From: SAR324 cluster bacterium
GTDB taxonomy: Bacteria > Bdellovibrionota > UBA2361 > JAAZON01
Direction: 5' to 3'
Length of the DNA stretch: 5,708 nucleotides
Assembly: GCA_012797725.1 (NCBI GenBank)
Contig: JAAZON010000229.1
Location: forward strand, 1-5,708
The notes beneath the pieces are model-generated. The model made no database searches. It was given only the letters and a program-made list of their open reading frames with translations, and was not told the DNA's origin. The position numbers and the translations under genes were made by a program. This document shows positions 1 through 5,449 of this stretch, piece after piece; position 1 is the first letter of the stretch; every line of letters starts with the position of its first letter.

Positions 1-244
1 AAGGAGAGGCCATGGTTGCCAAAAATGCGCCGGTACAGGCTATAAGGGCCGAATAGCACTCTATGAAGTAATGCCCATGCGTGAGGAAATCAAGGAACTC
101 GTACTTAATGGGGCATCCGCTGCAGAAATAAAGAGAACAGCAATAAAAGCTGGCATGCTCACGCTCCGCGCCTCGGCAATAATGCGCATGAAAGAAGGAG
201 TAACAACAGTAGAAGAAGTCGTAAGTGTAACTGCACCAGATTAA
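1..244 (+). CDS. pilB: Type IV pilus assembly ATPase PilB, C-terminal fragment
   Basis: This is the last 80 codons (reading from base 2, stop TAA 242-244) of a GspE/PilB-family secretion ATPase, the cytoplasmic hexamer that powers pilus extension; the start lies outside the window. The fragment shows a CQKC pair followed by GTGYKGRIALYEV. That is the second half of the zinc-binding tetracysteine motif and the conserved block after it, seen in PilB and GspE. It is followed by the usual tail: EIKELVLNGAS, a GMLTLR block and EGVTTVEEV. The Walker motifs are upstream and not visible. The visible cysteines favour PilB/GspE over the retraction ATPase PilT, which lacks this zinc site. pilC follows after 17 bases, so the two are almost certainly co-transcribed. 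No pilT lies between them, unlike the common pilB-pilT-pilC order. Confidence 0.93.
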   Translation, partial: RRGHGCQKCAGTGYKGRIALYEVMPMREEIKELVLNGASAAEIKRTAIKAGMLTLRASAIMRMKEGVTTVEEVVSVTAPD

Positions 245-261
245 TTTGCGGGAGAATTTAT

Positions 262-1482
262 ATGCCTATTTTTCTGTGGGAAGGGAAAAATGCTGCTGGG
301 AAATTTGTAAAAGGCGAAATTGAAGCTCGTGACATTCAAGCTGTCTTTAATACGCTTCGCTCTCAACGACTGATTCCTAATGCCTCTCGAATCAGAGAGA
401 AGGGCAAAGGCTTCGAAGCTGAAATTAAGATCCCAGGATTTGGACCAAAAGTTAAAGCTAAAGATGTGGTAATTTTCACCCGTCAGTTCGCAACCATGAT
501 CGACTCAGGGCTTCCAATCGTTCAAGGACTCGATGTTCTTGCCAAACAAAACGACAATCCTGCATTCAAAAAAGTGCTACTCGCAGTAAAAGAGCATGTC
601 GAAAATGGAGGCACACTGGCTGAAGGGTTAAAGAAACATCCCAAAGTTTTTGATGACCTCTATACTAATATGATCGACGCGGGTGAGAACGGCGGTATTC
701 TCGACATAATCTTAGAGCGCGTGGCAGTACATCTTGAAAAATCGCTTAAACTTAAGCGAGAAATCAAAACAGCAATGATTTATCCTGCAGTCGTTGTATC
801 AGCGGCAGTCATTGTCACTGCGGTTCTATTGATCTTTGTAATTCCAACATTCGCAGAACTTTTTCAGGATTTTGGAGCCGCACTCCCCCTTCCAACTCAA
901 ATAGTAATTAACATGTCAAATTTCGTGGTTGAAAATGTTTTTGTGCTCTTTGGCGGTTTGTTCGCAGTATTAATATTTGGCTTCCGTTTCATGCGAACAG
1001 AAAGAGGGCGCGAGGTTATGCACCCTCTGTTCCTTCGATTGCCAATATTTGGCGACATAATTAGAAAAGTATCAGTTGCTCGTTTTACGAGGACACTAGG
1101 GACTATGTTGAGTTCCGGTGTTCCGATTCTTGAAGCATTAAATATTTGTGCGCGAACAGCTGGCAATAAAGTTGTTGAAAAAGATGTGCTGCGTGCTCGT
1201 ATAAGCATTTCAGAAGGTAAATCAATGACCGAACCTTTGTCAGAATCCCCCGTATTTCCTCCAATGGTAGTTCAAATGATTGGTGTTGGAGAACAAACTG
1301 GGGCACTTGATGCTATGCTCCAAAAAATTGCCGATTTTTACGAAGAAGAAGTTGATAATGCAGTAACAGCCATGAAACAACTCATCGAGCCACTCATGAT
1401 TCTTTTTCTTGGAGTCATTGTTGGAGGTTTAATTATTGCCATGTACCTTCCCATATTCAAGATGGGATCGGTCGTCGGATAG
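262..1482 (+). CDS. pilC: Type IV pilus inner-membrane platform protein PilC
   Basis: A 406-residue GspF/PilC-family protein of normal full length. In type IV pilus machines it forms the inner-membrane platform that couples PilB to pilin insertion. The N-terminus ([13 protein letters not shown], then GEIEARD) is the usual PilC opening. Two T2SSF domains follow at about residues 71-195 and 273-397. The first begins [15 protein letters not shown] and the second [15 protein letters not shown], the expected internal duplication. Conserved GENGG and [13 protein letters not shown] blocks are present. Three hydrophobic helices are visible at about 172-196, 221-243 and 375-399, which matches PilC topology. 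The ATG at 262 has GGAG at 251-254, seven bases upstream, and no competing start. Its stop overlaps the ribosome-binding site of the next gene, so translation of the two is probably coupled. Confidence 0.96.
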   Translation: MPIFLWEGKNAAGKFVKGEIEARDIQAVFNTLRSQRLIPNASRIREKGKGFEAEIKIPGFGPKVKAKDVVIFTRQFATMIDSGLPIVQGLDVLAKQNDNPAFKKVLLAVKEHVENGGTLAEGLKKHPKVFDDLYTNMIDAGENGGILDIILERVAVHLEKSLKLKREIKTAMIYPAVVVSAAVIVTAVLLIFVIPTFAELFQDFGAALPLPTQIVINMSNFVVENVFVLFGGLFAVLIFGFRFMRTERGREVMHPLFLRLPIFGDIIRKVSVARFTRTLGTMLSSGVPILEALNICARTAGNKVVEKDVLRARISISEGKSMTEPLSESPVFPPMVVQMIGVGEQTGALDAMLQKIADFYEEEVDNAVTAMKQLIEPLMILFLGVIVGGLIIAMYLPIFKMGSVVG

Positions 1483-1493
1483 GAGACTCCTTT

Positions 1494-3545
1494 ATGGAAG
1501 GACAAAACAAAAAAACTCCCTGGCGCACAACTCCTTATGCAGAGCAAGAACTCAAAGCTTTCTTTGCTATACGTATAGCGATTTTGGTTTTGGCGTGTGC
1601 ATTGTTTGCATATTTCACCTACTCAACACTATCCATGTCCCACGAAGCATTTCAGCACCTATGCTTTATCTTCGCTTCTTGTGGATTACTCACTCTTGCA
1701 AGTTGGAGATGGTGCCGGCAATCTTCGAAGAATTCTTTCTTCCTTCACTCTCAATTTATTCTGGACTCGCTTATAGTTTCGGCAATCATTTATGCCACAG
1801 GGGGACCGATTAGTCCATTCTTATTCCTATATCTTCCTGTCGTAATGGCGGCATCGATTTTCCACTCACGAACAATAGCCTTATTTATGTCGCTATTTTG
1901 CACTGTCGCATACAGCATTATGGTAACTGCGCTCCTCCATAAGTGGATTCCCCTTGCGGATGCAAGCGACGTTGTGCATTTACCAATGGGAGGAATGGTG
2001 CCTCAAGTTCTTGGCCTGCTTTGCGCAATGATTCTAGTTGCCATTGCGACAAGTTTTCTGACCAGAAAGTTGAGGTTTAGCACAGCAGAGGCGCAGGCTT
2101 CCAGACTAAAACTACAGGAGTTCACCGAACATCAGCGACAACTTATAGATGAACTTCCAGACGCCGTTGTGACTACTGATTCTCATTTTGCGATAACCAG
2201 TATAAACCAAAGCGCGAGCCTTTTTCTTGGAGTCGATGAGGTGCAAGTTGTTAACGAAAATATATTTGATTTGCTGGAAGACCTAGATGGCACTTCTTCA
2301 GAAATTCACAAAGCAAACGCCCGTAATGAAGAATTTGAGCTCAGTTTTGAAAAGAACAATCAGCTTCAGCATGTCTTATGCAGAGTAAAGACAATTTATC
2401 GCGAAATGGGTGAAAAAGTAGGCCACCTTTTCATCTTCCATGATGTGACAAAACTTCGAAGTGTGGAAGAACAGCTAGAAGTTCACGAGCGAATGGCCAA
2501 GCTCCTTTCTCTTGCTTCACGAGAAGACGAAACCCGAACTGGTGTTGTTCAGACGAAGATTGCTCATTTCGTGGGTGAAAGTCCAGTAATGCAGCAAGTT
2601 TTTAAACTAATTGCTCGAGTTGCTGCCTCTAATGCCACTGTTCTTGTTTCTGGCGAATCTGGTACTGGGAAAGAATTAGTGGCAAGGGCAATTCATTTAG
2701 GAAGCTCAAGAGCATCCATGCCCTTCGTACCAGTAAATTGCGGTGCTATTCCCGAGAATTTAATAGAAAGCGAACTCTTTGGATACAAGCGAGGAGCCTT
2801 CACTGGAGCAGCACAGGATTATCAGGGACTTTTCAAGCATGCAGATGGAGGAACTATTTTCCTTGATGAGATAGGCGAACTACCACTGATGATGCAAAGC
2901 AAACTTCTTAGAGCAATACAAGATAAAGTTATCCGCCATCTTGGTTCAGATCGAAGCGTTCCGGTTGATGTCCGCATAATTGCTGCAACCAATAAGAATC
3001 TGAAAAAGGAAGTTGAGGAGGGTAGATTCCGTGAAGATCTTTTTTATCGTCTCAATGTCATAAATATTGTATTGCCTCCACTTAGAGAGAGAAGAGAGGA
3101 TATCCCTCAACTTACAAATTCAATCCTCAAGAATTTAATTGGCGAAGGAAAAACTCCAGTGGTTCCCCCTGCTACTATGAGTCTTCTTATGAATTACTCT
3201 TATCCAGGCAATGTACGAGAACTGGAGAACATCCTGGAACGGGCTTATGTGCTTGGAGGAGAAGTACTTGTGCCTGAGCATTTGCCAGAAGTAGTACGCG
3301 AAGCAAAGTCGCCATGCTCGCTCGGAGTTAAGCCACAAGAAACAGAGATTATCGTGCTAGAGAATATTGAGTTTCCAGTAAATTTAGATGAAGTTCTTGG
3401 AAACATTGAATGCCGCTATCTAGATGCTGCGCTTAAGAAGACAAATGGGGCCAAGAAAAAGGCAGCAGAGTTGTTAGGCATCAATTTCAGATCCTTCCGA
3501 TACAGGATTTCAAAATTTGGCCTTGGTGTCGATGTAGAGGATTAA
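1494..3545 (+). CDS. PilS-PilR hybrid: membrane PAS sensor fused to sigma-54 activator
   Basis: A 683-residue protein. Residues 22-190 hold six hydrophobic segments of PilS type, including [16 protein letters not shown] at 100-115, a hallmark of the PilS sensor. Residues about 216-320 form a PAS domain ending [11 protein letters not shown] helical linker (321-355) leads to a sigma-54 AAA+ domain at about 358-585: Walker A GESGTGKE 387-394, sigma-54-contacting GAFTGA 434-439, Walker B TIFLDE 454-459, arginine-finger block [10 protein letters not shown] 512-521, and GNVRELEN 572-579. A Fis-type helix-turn-helix at about 636-676 ends in [13 protein letters not shown], typical of PilR. There is no HATPase domain, no phosphoacceptor H-box and no receiver domain. 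The reading frame is continuous, so these are not lost to a frameshift. Start ATG 1494 uses AGGAG 1481-1485, which overlaps the pilC stop. Inferred role: a one-component membrane activator of pilA. Domain calls are firm; the signal and the phosphorylation-free mechanism are inferred. Confidence 0.93.
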   Translation: MEGQNKKTPWRTTPYAEQELKAFFAIRIAILVLACALFAYFTYSTLSMSHEAFQHLCFIFASCGLLTLASWRWCRQSSKNSFFLHSQFILDSLIVSAIIYATGGPISPFLFLYLPVVMAASIFHSRTIALFMSLFCTVAYSIMVTALLHKWIPLADASDVVHLPMGGMVPQVLGLLCAMILVAIATSFLTRKLRFSTAEAQASRLKLQEFTEHQRQLIDELPDAVVTTDSHFAITSINQSASLFLGVDEVQVVNENIFDLLEDLDGTSSEIHKANARNEEFELSFEKNNQLQHVLCRVKTIYREMGEKVGHLFIFHDVTKLRSVEEQLEVHERMAKLLSLASREDETRTGVVQTKIAHFVGESPVMQQVFKLIARVAASNATVLVSGESGTGKELVARAIHLGSSRASMPFVPVNCGAIPENLIESELFGYKRGAFTGAAQDYQGLFKHADGGTIFLDEIGELPLMMQSKLLRAIQDKVIRHLGSDRSVPVDVRIIAATNKNLKKEVEEGRFREDLFYRLNVINIVLPPLRERREDIPQLTNSILKNLIGEGKTPVVPPATMSLLMNYSYPGNVRELENILERAYVLGGEVLVPEHLPEVVREAKSPCSLGVKPQETEIIVLENIEFPVNLDEVLGNIECRYLDAALKKTNGAKKKAAELLGINFRSFRYRISKFGLGVDVED

Positions 3546-3668
3546 TTCATTTCGTCCATGTCCAAATACAAATTACCTGAACCAATTTTATCTACTTGGA
3601 ATTCTCTTCGATGCACATATGCTTAGTCAGTTGGAAGGACTTAGGCGAAATTCATCGCAGCTGCTCAT

Positions 3669-3720
3669 GGGAAGGGCAAAACTACATTTCTCGCAAGTGG
3701 AAATGTGGGTTCCCCCTCCC
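3669..3720 (+). other. Long stable hairpin, candidate structured RNA
   Basis: An outer stem pairs GGGAAGGG (3669-3676) with CCCCTCCC (3713-3720), with one A-C mismatch. After a five-base CAAAA spacer, an inner stem pairs CTACATTTC (3682-3690) with GAAATGTGG (3700-3708), with one G-T wobble. The apex contains GCAA, a GNRA-type tetraloop that can close on a C-G pair. No T-run follows, so this is not a plain terminator. It resembles a piece of a folded small RNA or leader, but it matches no riboswitch class that I could confirm by eye. Confidence 0.55.
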
Positions 3721-3728
3721 TTAAGCCA

Positions 3729-3746
3729 TTAAAGCCACGGCTTTAA
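3729..3746. repeat. Perfect inverted repeat TTAAAGCC/GGCTTTAA
   Basis: TTAAAGCC at 3729-3736 is followed after two bases (AC) by its exact complement GGCTTTAA at 3739-3746. It could be a 7-bp RNA hairpin with a CACG loop or a dyad protein site. No T-run follows. It sits eight bases after the long hairpin and may belong to the same folded RNA. Confidence 0.6.
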
Positions 3747-3767
3747 AGGTATCTATTCCAGTTTCAC

Positions 3768-3802
3768 GGCAAAAAACGCCACTTTTTTGGTCTTTTTTTG
3801 CC
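3768..3802 (+). terminator. Weak terminator-like module
   Basis: GGC (3768-3770) and GCC (3778-3780) flank AAAAAAC, followed by T6 (3783-3788), GGTC and T7 (3793-3799). A longer alternative pairs GGCAAAAAA (3768-3776) with TTTTTTGCC (3794-3802). The three-pair GC stem is weak, so this may be a pause site or a partial terminator. Its T-run/GGTC/T-run tail recurs after the stronger terminator at 3836. Confidence 0.35.
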
Positions 3803-3835
3803 TCCTAAGAGAGAAGAGGTTTAGGTGACAAATTT

Positions 3836-3855
3836 CGGCACAAGTGCCGTTTTTT
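3836..3855 (+). terminator. Rho-independent terminator after the regulator gene
   Basis: CGGCAC (3836-3841), AA, then GTGCCG (3844-3849) form a perfect GC-rich stem, realistically five pairs with a CAAG loop. It is followed at once by T6 (3850-3855) and a second T-rich stretch to 3867. This should end the pilB-pilC-regulator transcript, or a small RNA starting in the preceding spacer. It separates that transcript from the sigma-54-driven pilA unit. Confidence 0.8.
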
Positions 3856-3885
3856 GTTGGTCTTTTTCATATACCAAGCAAAAGA

Positions 3886-3905
3886 AGCATCTTTTAGCAT
3901 CCTTT
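3886..3905 (+). promoter_or_regulatory. Tandem 10-bp repeat, candidate activator site for pilA
   Basis: AGCATCTTTT (3886-3895) is followed directly by AGCATCCTTT (3896-3905), identical at nine of ten positions. The period is one helical turn. The pair lies about 75-100 bases upstream of the expected pilA start, where sigma-54 activators usually bind. A third AGCATCCT lies in the leader at 4062-4069. Binding by the fused regulator is inferred from position only. Confidence 0.4.
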
Positions 3906-3956
3906 CAAGTACCTGGAACATCAAAAAAAACAGAAATTTGCTAAAGCTCTGGGCGA

Positions 3957-3972
3957 TGGCATCCGACTTGCT
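3957..3972 (+). promoter_or_regulatory. Sigma-54 (-24/-12) promoter of pilA
   Basis: TGGCATCCGACTTGCT matches the sigma-54 consensus TGGCAC-N5-TTGCW at every fixed position except C to T at position six. The invariant GG (3958-3959) and GC (3970-3971) are separated by exactly ten bases, as required. Transcription should begin near 3981-3983, giving a leader of about 120 bases. pilA genes in Pseudomonas, Geobacter and Myxococcus use sigma-54 with PilR. The neighbouring gene encodes a sigma-54 activator with a PilR-like DNA-binding end, which supports the call. Confidence 0.88.
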
Positions 3973-3982
3973 TTGTAGGGAG

Positions 3983-4103
3983 GCTAGTTCGAGAGCAGAC
4001 TTAAAATTCTGGGTATGCCCAATCATCGAGGTGAGGGGAAACCGGGAAAGCTAAGCGCTCAAGCATCCTAAAAAATTCAACTTTCTTTTGGAGAGTGGGC
4101 ATT
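3983..4103 (+). promoter_or_regulatory. Long pilA 5' leader with alternative pairings
   Basis: The predicted leader contains the perfect hairpin TGGG-TATG-CCCA (4010-4021). The segment ATGCCCA (4015-4021) is also exactly complementary to TGGGCAT (4096-4102), which lies between the ribosome-binding site GGAG (4090-4093) and the ATG at 4104. The two pairings share CCCA and cannot coexist. The block GGGGAAACCGGGAAAGC (4034-4050) resembles unpaired purine-rich riboswitch cores, but I could not fit it to the c-di-GMP/cGAMP (GEMM) consensus known upstream of some Geobacter pilus genes. Regulatory function is unproven. Confidence 0.4.
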
Positions 4104-4469
4104 ATGAAAGAAAAAGGTTTTACATTAATTGAACTTCTTGTCGTTATCGCAATTATCGGCATTCTTGCAGCTATTGCTATTCCACAATTTGCTGAATACA
4201 GAGCTAGAGGCTTCGATGCTCGTGCACGCAGCGACTTGAGAAATGTTGCAACAGCAGAAGAAGCTTACTTCGTTGATAATGAAGCTTATCTCGCTTGCAC
4301 AGAAGCTACATGCCCAGGCGCTCTTCCTGGTATTGATGCTCTTTCTGACGGTGTGACTCTTTCAATCACATTGGTCGGCGACAATGCATTCACTGGTACC
4401 TCAACACATCCAAAAGGCACCGGCGCAACATTTAACTGGGATAGTGCTGCTGGCGGCTTTACGAACTAA
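4104..4469 (+). CDS. pilA: Type IVa major pilin PilA (prepilin)
   Basis: A 121-residue prepilin. The leader MKEKG is cut by prepilin peptidase before F6. The mature protein (116 residues) opens FTLIELLVVIAIIGILAAIA, with the essential Glu at mature position 5, and continues IPQFAEYRARGFDARARSDLR, very like the Geobacter PilA N-terminal helix. A globular C-terminal part of about 58 residues follows, with two cysteines (full-length positions 65 and 70) that may form a small disulfide loop, and a Gly/Thr-rich end (GATFNWDSAAGGFTN). I chose ATG 4104: the in-frame GTG at 4095 is only one base after GGAG (4090-4093), whereas ATG 4104 is spaced ten bases from it and gives a standard short leader. 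It is driven by the sigma-54 promoter and closed by a terminator at 4496, so it is probably monocistronic. A major pilin is more likely than a minor one. Confidence 0.95.
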   Translation: MKEKGFTLIELLVVIAIIGILAAIAIPQFAEYRARGFDARARSDLRNVATAEEAYFVDNEAYLACTEATCPGALPGIDALSDGVTLSITLVGDNAFTGTSTHPKGTGATFNWDSAAGGFTN

Positions 4470-4495
4470 CAAGTTCAGCTGACTAGCAAAAGAAA

Positions 4496-4537
4496 AAGTG
4501 TGCAGGTTGAAAGACCTGTACGCTTTTTTTGTTTTTT
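4496..4537 (+). terminator. Strong rho-independent terminator of pilA
   Basis: AAGTGTGCAGGT (4496-4507) pairs along 12 positions (two G-T wobbles) with ACCTGTACGCTT (4514-4525) around the loop TGAAAG. The T-run covers 4524-4530, then G, then six more T. It begins 26 bases after the pilA stop. A strong terminator suits a highly expressed single-gene pilin transcript. Confidence 0.92.
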
Positions 4538-4579
4538 CAGTTGGCGGAATTAGGAAAACAGTCTACAGATAGCCAACGC

Positions 4580-4611
4580 ACTTTGAGAACTGCTTTCTGA
4601 TATTCAGCTAT
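4580..4611 (+). repeat. 32-bp direct repeat, copy 1
   Basis: This copy matches 4981-5012 at 31 of 32 positions (T versus C at the fourth base). The 28 bases from 4584 to 4611 are identical, starting TGAGAACTGC and ending TTCAGCTAT. Similarity extends weakly upstream: CAGTCTACAG at 4559 versus CAGTATTCAG at 4960, both exactly 21 bases before the repeat. That suggests an older unit of about 53 bp. Confidence 0.85.
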
Positions 4612-4766
4612 ATTGACCAAACCTTCCAAAGTTTTTCTCATGCTAAGTTGGCTGTCGATCCTGCAATTAAAATTTACAATACCAAGACAAGACACAGGAG
4701 TTTAAACCTTCAAACTCCCAATTTTGTTTACGCTCACTCTGCTTAATAGGAATTATGTAGCCGTTT

Positions 4767-4867
4767 ACGTCATTGCGAGGGCACATAGTGCCCGTGGCAA
4801 TCTCATGAAGTATACTTATACATGAGATTGCCATGCCCCTCGCTACGCTCGGTGTTCGCAATGACGT
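4767..4867. repeat. 101-bp composite palindrome (REP/MITE-like)
   Basis: The ends ACGTCATTGCGA (4767-4778) and TCGCAATGACGT (4856-4867) are perfect 12-bp inverted repeats. Inside, TGGCAATCTCATG (4795-4807) and CATGAGATTGCCA (4821-4833) are perfect 13-bp inverted repeats around AAGTATACTT. The segments between differ: the left arm holds its own hairpin GGGCAC-ATA-GTGCCC (4779-4793), while the right arm, read in reverse, carries the CGAGCGTAGCGAGGGGC type. From memory, dispersed palindromes with GTCATTGCGAG and GGCAATCTC blocks occur in many bacterial genomes. This looks like two related units joined head to head. Confidence 0.8.
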
Positions 4868-4980
4868 TCAAGTCTCTAACCTTACTCCTGAACTGATACA
4901 GAATCATCAACATGTGATTATCCCCCTACCCCCCCCTTTATACTACTACTAATTGTAGACAGTATTCAGGACTTGGCAGG

Positions 4981-5012
4981 ACTCTGAGAACTGCTTTCTG
5001 ATATTCAGCTAT
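4981..5012 (+). repeat. 32-bp direct repeat, copy 2
   Basis: Second copy of the repeat at 4580-4611, starting 401 bases after it in the same orientation. It ends 54 bases before the pseudogene start. The flanks after the repeat do not align. The pair encloses the composite palindrome. Confidence 0.85.
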
Positions 5013-5066
5013 TCCGACTCAGTTAACAGACCAGCAGTCTTCGGAAACAGTAAGGCAGAAAAGCTT

Positions 5067-5344
5067 ATGAAAGATTTCAGAACTTATAATTTAGCAGTGT
5101 CCTTCTACGCTAAAGCCTGTACCTTAAAAGTGGAGCGGCACTTAAAAGAGCAGCTACTTCGCGCTGCATCTAGTATTGCGCTTAATTTGGCTGAGGGGCG
5201 GGCCGCTTAAGCAAAGCAGACCAGAGAAAATTCTTTTAGATAGCCTTTGGTAGTTTACGCGAATGTCAGGCGATTTTGGATCTTGCCCTGGGCTCTCAAA
5301 GCTCATGTGCCTTGGAGCTTGATAACTTGGCAGCTCACGTTTAG
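5067..5344 (+). pseudogene. Four-helix-bundle (23S rRNA IVS-type) protein, degraded
   Basis: The first 47 codons from ATG 5067 read MKDFRTYNLAVSFYAKAC, then HLKEQLLRAASSIALNLAEGR. This is the characteristic start of the small four-helix-bundle family first known from 23S rRNA intervening sequences. That frame stops at TAA 5208-5210. The family sequence continues in another frame from about 5201 as GRLSKADQRKFF, so one base is missing in the codon at 5199-5200. An in-frame TAG at 5237-5239 follows where the family usually has an ordinary residue. Then comes IAFGSLRECQAILDLALG, and the frame ends at TAG 5342-5344 after LDNLAAHV. With the shift repaired it is about 92 codons, against the usual 115-125. 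Two disabling changes plus a short end argue for real decay rather than a single read error. The family's cellular role is unknown. Confidence 0.85.
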
Positions 5345-5353
5345 GATATATAG

Positions 5354-5371
5354 GACGAGAAGAATCTCGTC
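5354..5371. repeat. Hairpin GACGAGA-AGAA-TCTCGTC
   Basis: A perfect seven-pair stem with an AGAA loop. It is followed by CTCCCTTTC rather than a clean T-run, so it is at best a poor terminator. It lies just after the pseudogene end. Confidence 0.55.
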
Positions 5372-5400
5372 TCTCCCTTTCATCAGATGTACAGGAGGGC

Positions 5401-5449
5401 CTTGTTTCCTCCTTCGCCCTGGCCAAGGCCAGGTGCTTCGGAGGACAAG
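5401..5449. repeat. Long GC-rich imperfect palindrome
   Basis: CTTGT (5401-5405), CCTCC (5408-5412) and CCTGGCC (5418-5424) pair with GGCCAGG (5427-5433), GGAGG (5440-5444) and ACAAG (5445-5449), with internal loops between the stems. No T-run follows. The same stretch is open in one frame from about 5326 to the TAA at 5485 without a good start, so it could be a gene fossil rather than a repeat. I cannot decide between these. Confidence 0.5.

Larger units (their letters stand above)
3546..3956 (+). other. Non-coding region between regulator and pilA promoter
   Basis: No convincing protein gene lies here on either strand. Short open frames (3854-4054 on +, 3805-4026 on -) have no ribosome-binding site and cross the promoter and terminator. 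The first 120 bases show nothing strong; a weak TTGGAA (3596-3601) / TATGCT (3618-3623) pair with a 16-base spacer could be a promoter for a small RNA. The rest is dense in inverted repeats, listed separately. A length of 290 bases between the regulator stop and the clear terminator at 3836 is long for a simple 3' end, so it may contain a small RNA. Confidence 0.6.
4538..5066. other. Intergenic region with repeats, no gene seen
   Basis: I see no protein gene on either strand; the open stretches are short and lack ribosome-binding sites. It contains the two 32-bp direct repeats, the 101-bp composite palindrome and a small hairpin GGAGTTT (4697-4703) / AAACTCC (4712-4718) with weak T-rich sequence after it. 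GTTGGC (4540-4545) and GCCAAC (4572-4577) form another short inverted repeat just before the first direct repeat. A C8 tract lies at 4929-4936, followed by three TAC triplets. Confidence 0.7.

Noticed and set aside
897..1547. Minus-strand open frames inside pilC
   Set aside because: They lie opposite a full-length conserved PilC coding sequence and have no family resemblance.
2287..2303. Second sigma-54-like TGGCAC site
   Set aside because: It lies inside the regulator coding sequence and has GA instead of the required GC ten bases after GG.
3669..3747. GEMM-type riboswitch from GGGCAAAAC, the GCAA-capped stem and AAAGCCACGG
   Set aside because: The short pieces resemble the motif, but about 20 bases separate the stem from the AAAGCC block where the family allows only a few, and no closing stem is visible.
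3805..4054. Small genes on either strand across the pilA promoter
   Set aside because: There is no ribosome-binding site on either strand, and they overlap a terminator and a sigma-54 promoter. The translations resemble no known family.
3983..4070. GEMM (c-di-GMP/cGAMP) riboswitch in the pilA leader
   Set aside because: GGGAAAGCTAAG looks superficially like the GGAAAGCCUAAG stretch of Geobacter GEMM RNAs. However, the expected GNRA-capped stem before it and the closing CCGGGUUGCCG-type stem after it are absent.
4095..4103. pilA start at GTG 4095
   Set aside because: It is one base after the Shine-Dalgarno GGAG. ATG 4104 is better spaced and gives the standard MKEKG leader.
4929..4936. C8 tract as a phase-variation switch
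   Set aside because: It is not inside or just upstream of any gene I can support, so slippage would have no obvious target.
4580..5012. CRISPR array
   Set aside because: There are only two copies about 400 bases apart, with no regular spacers.
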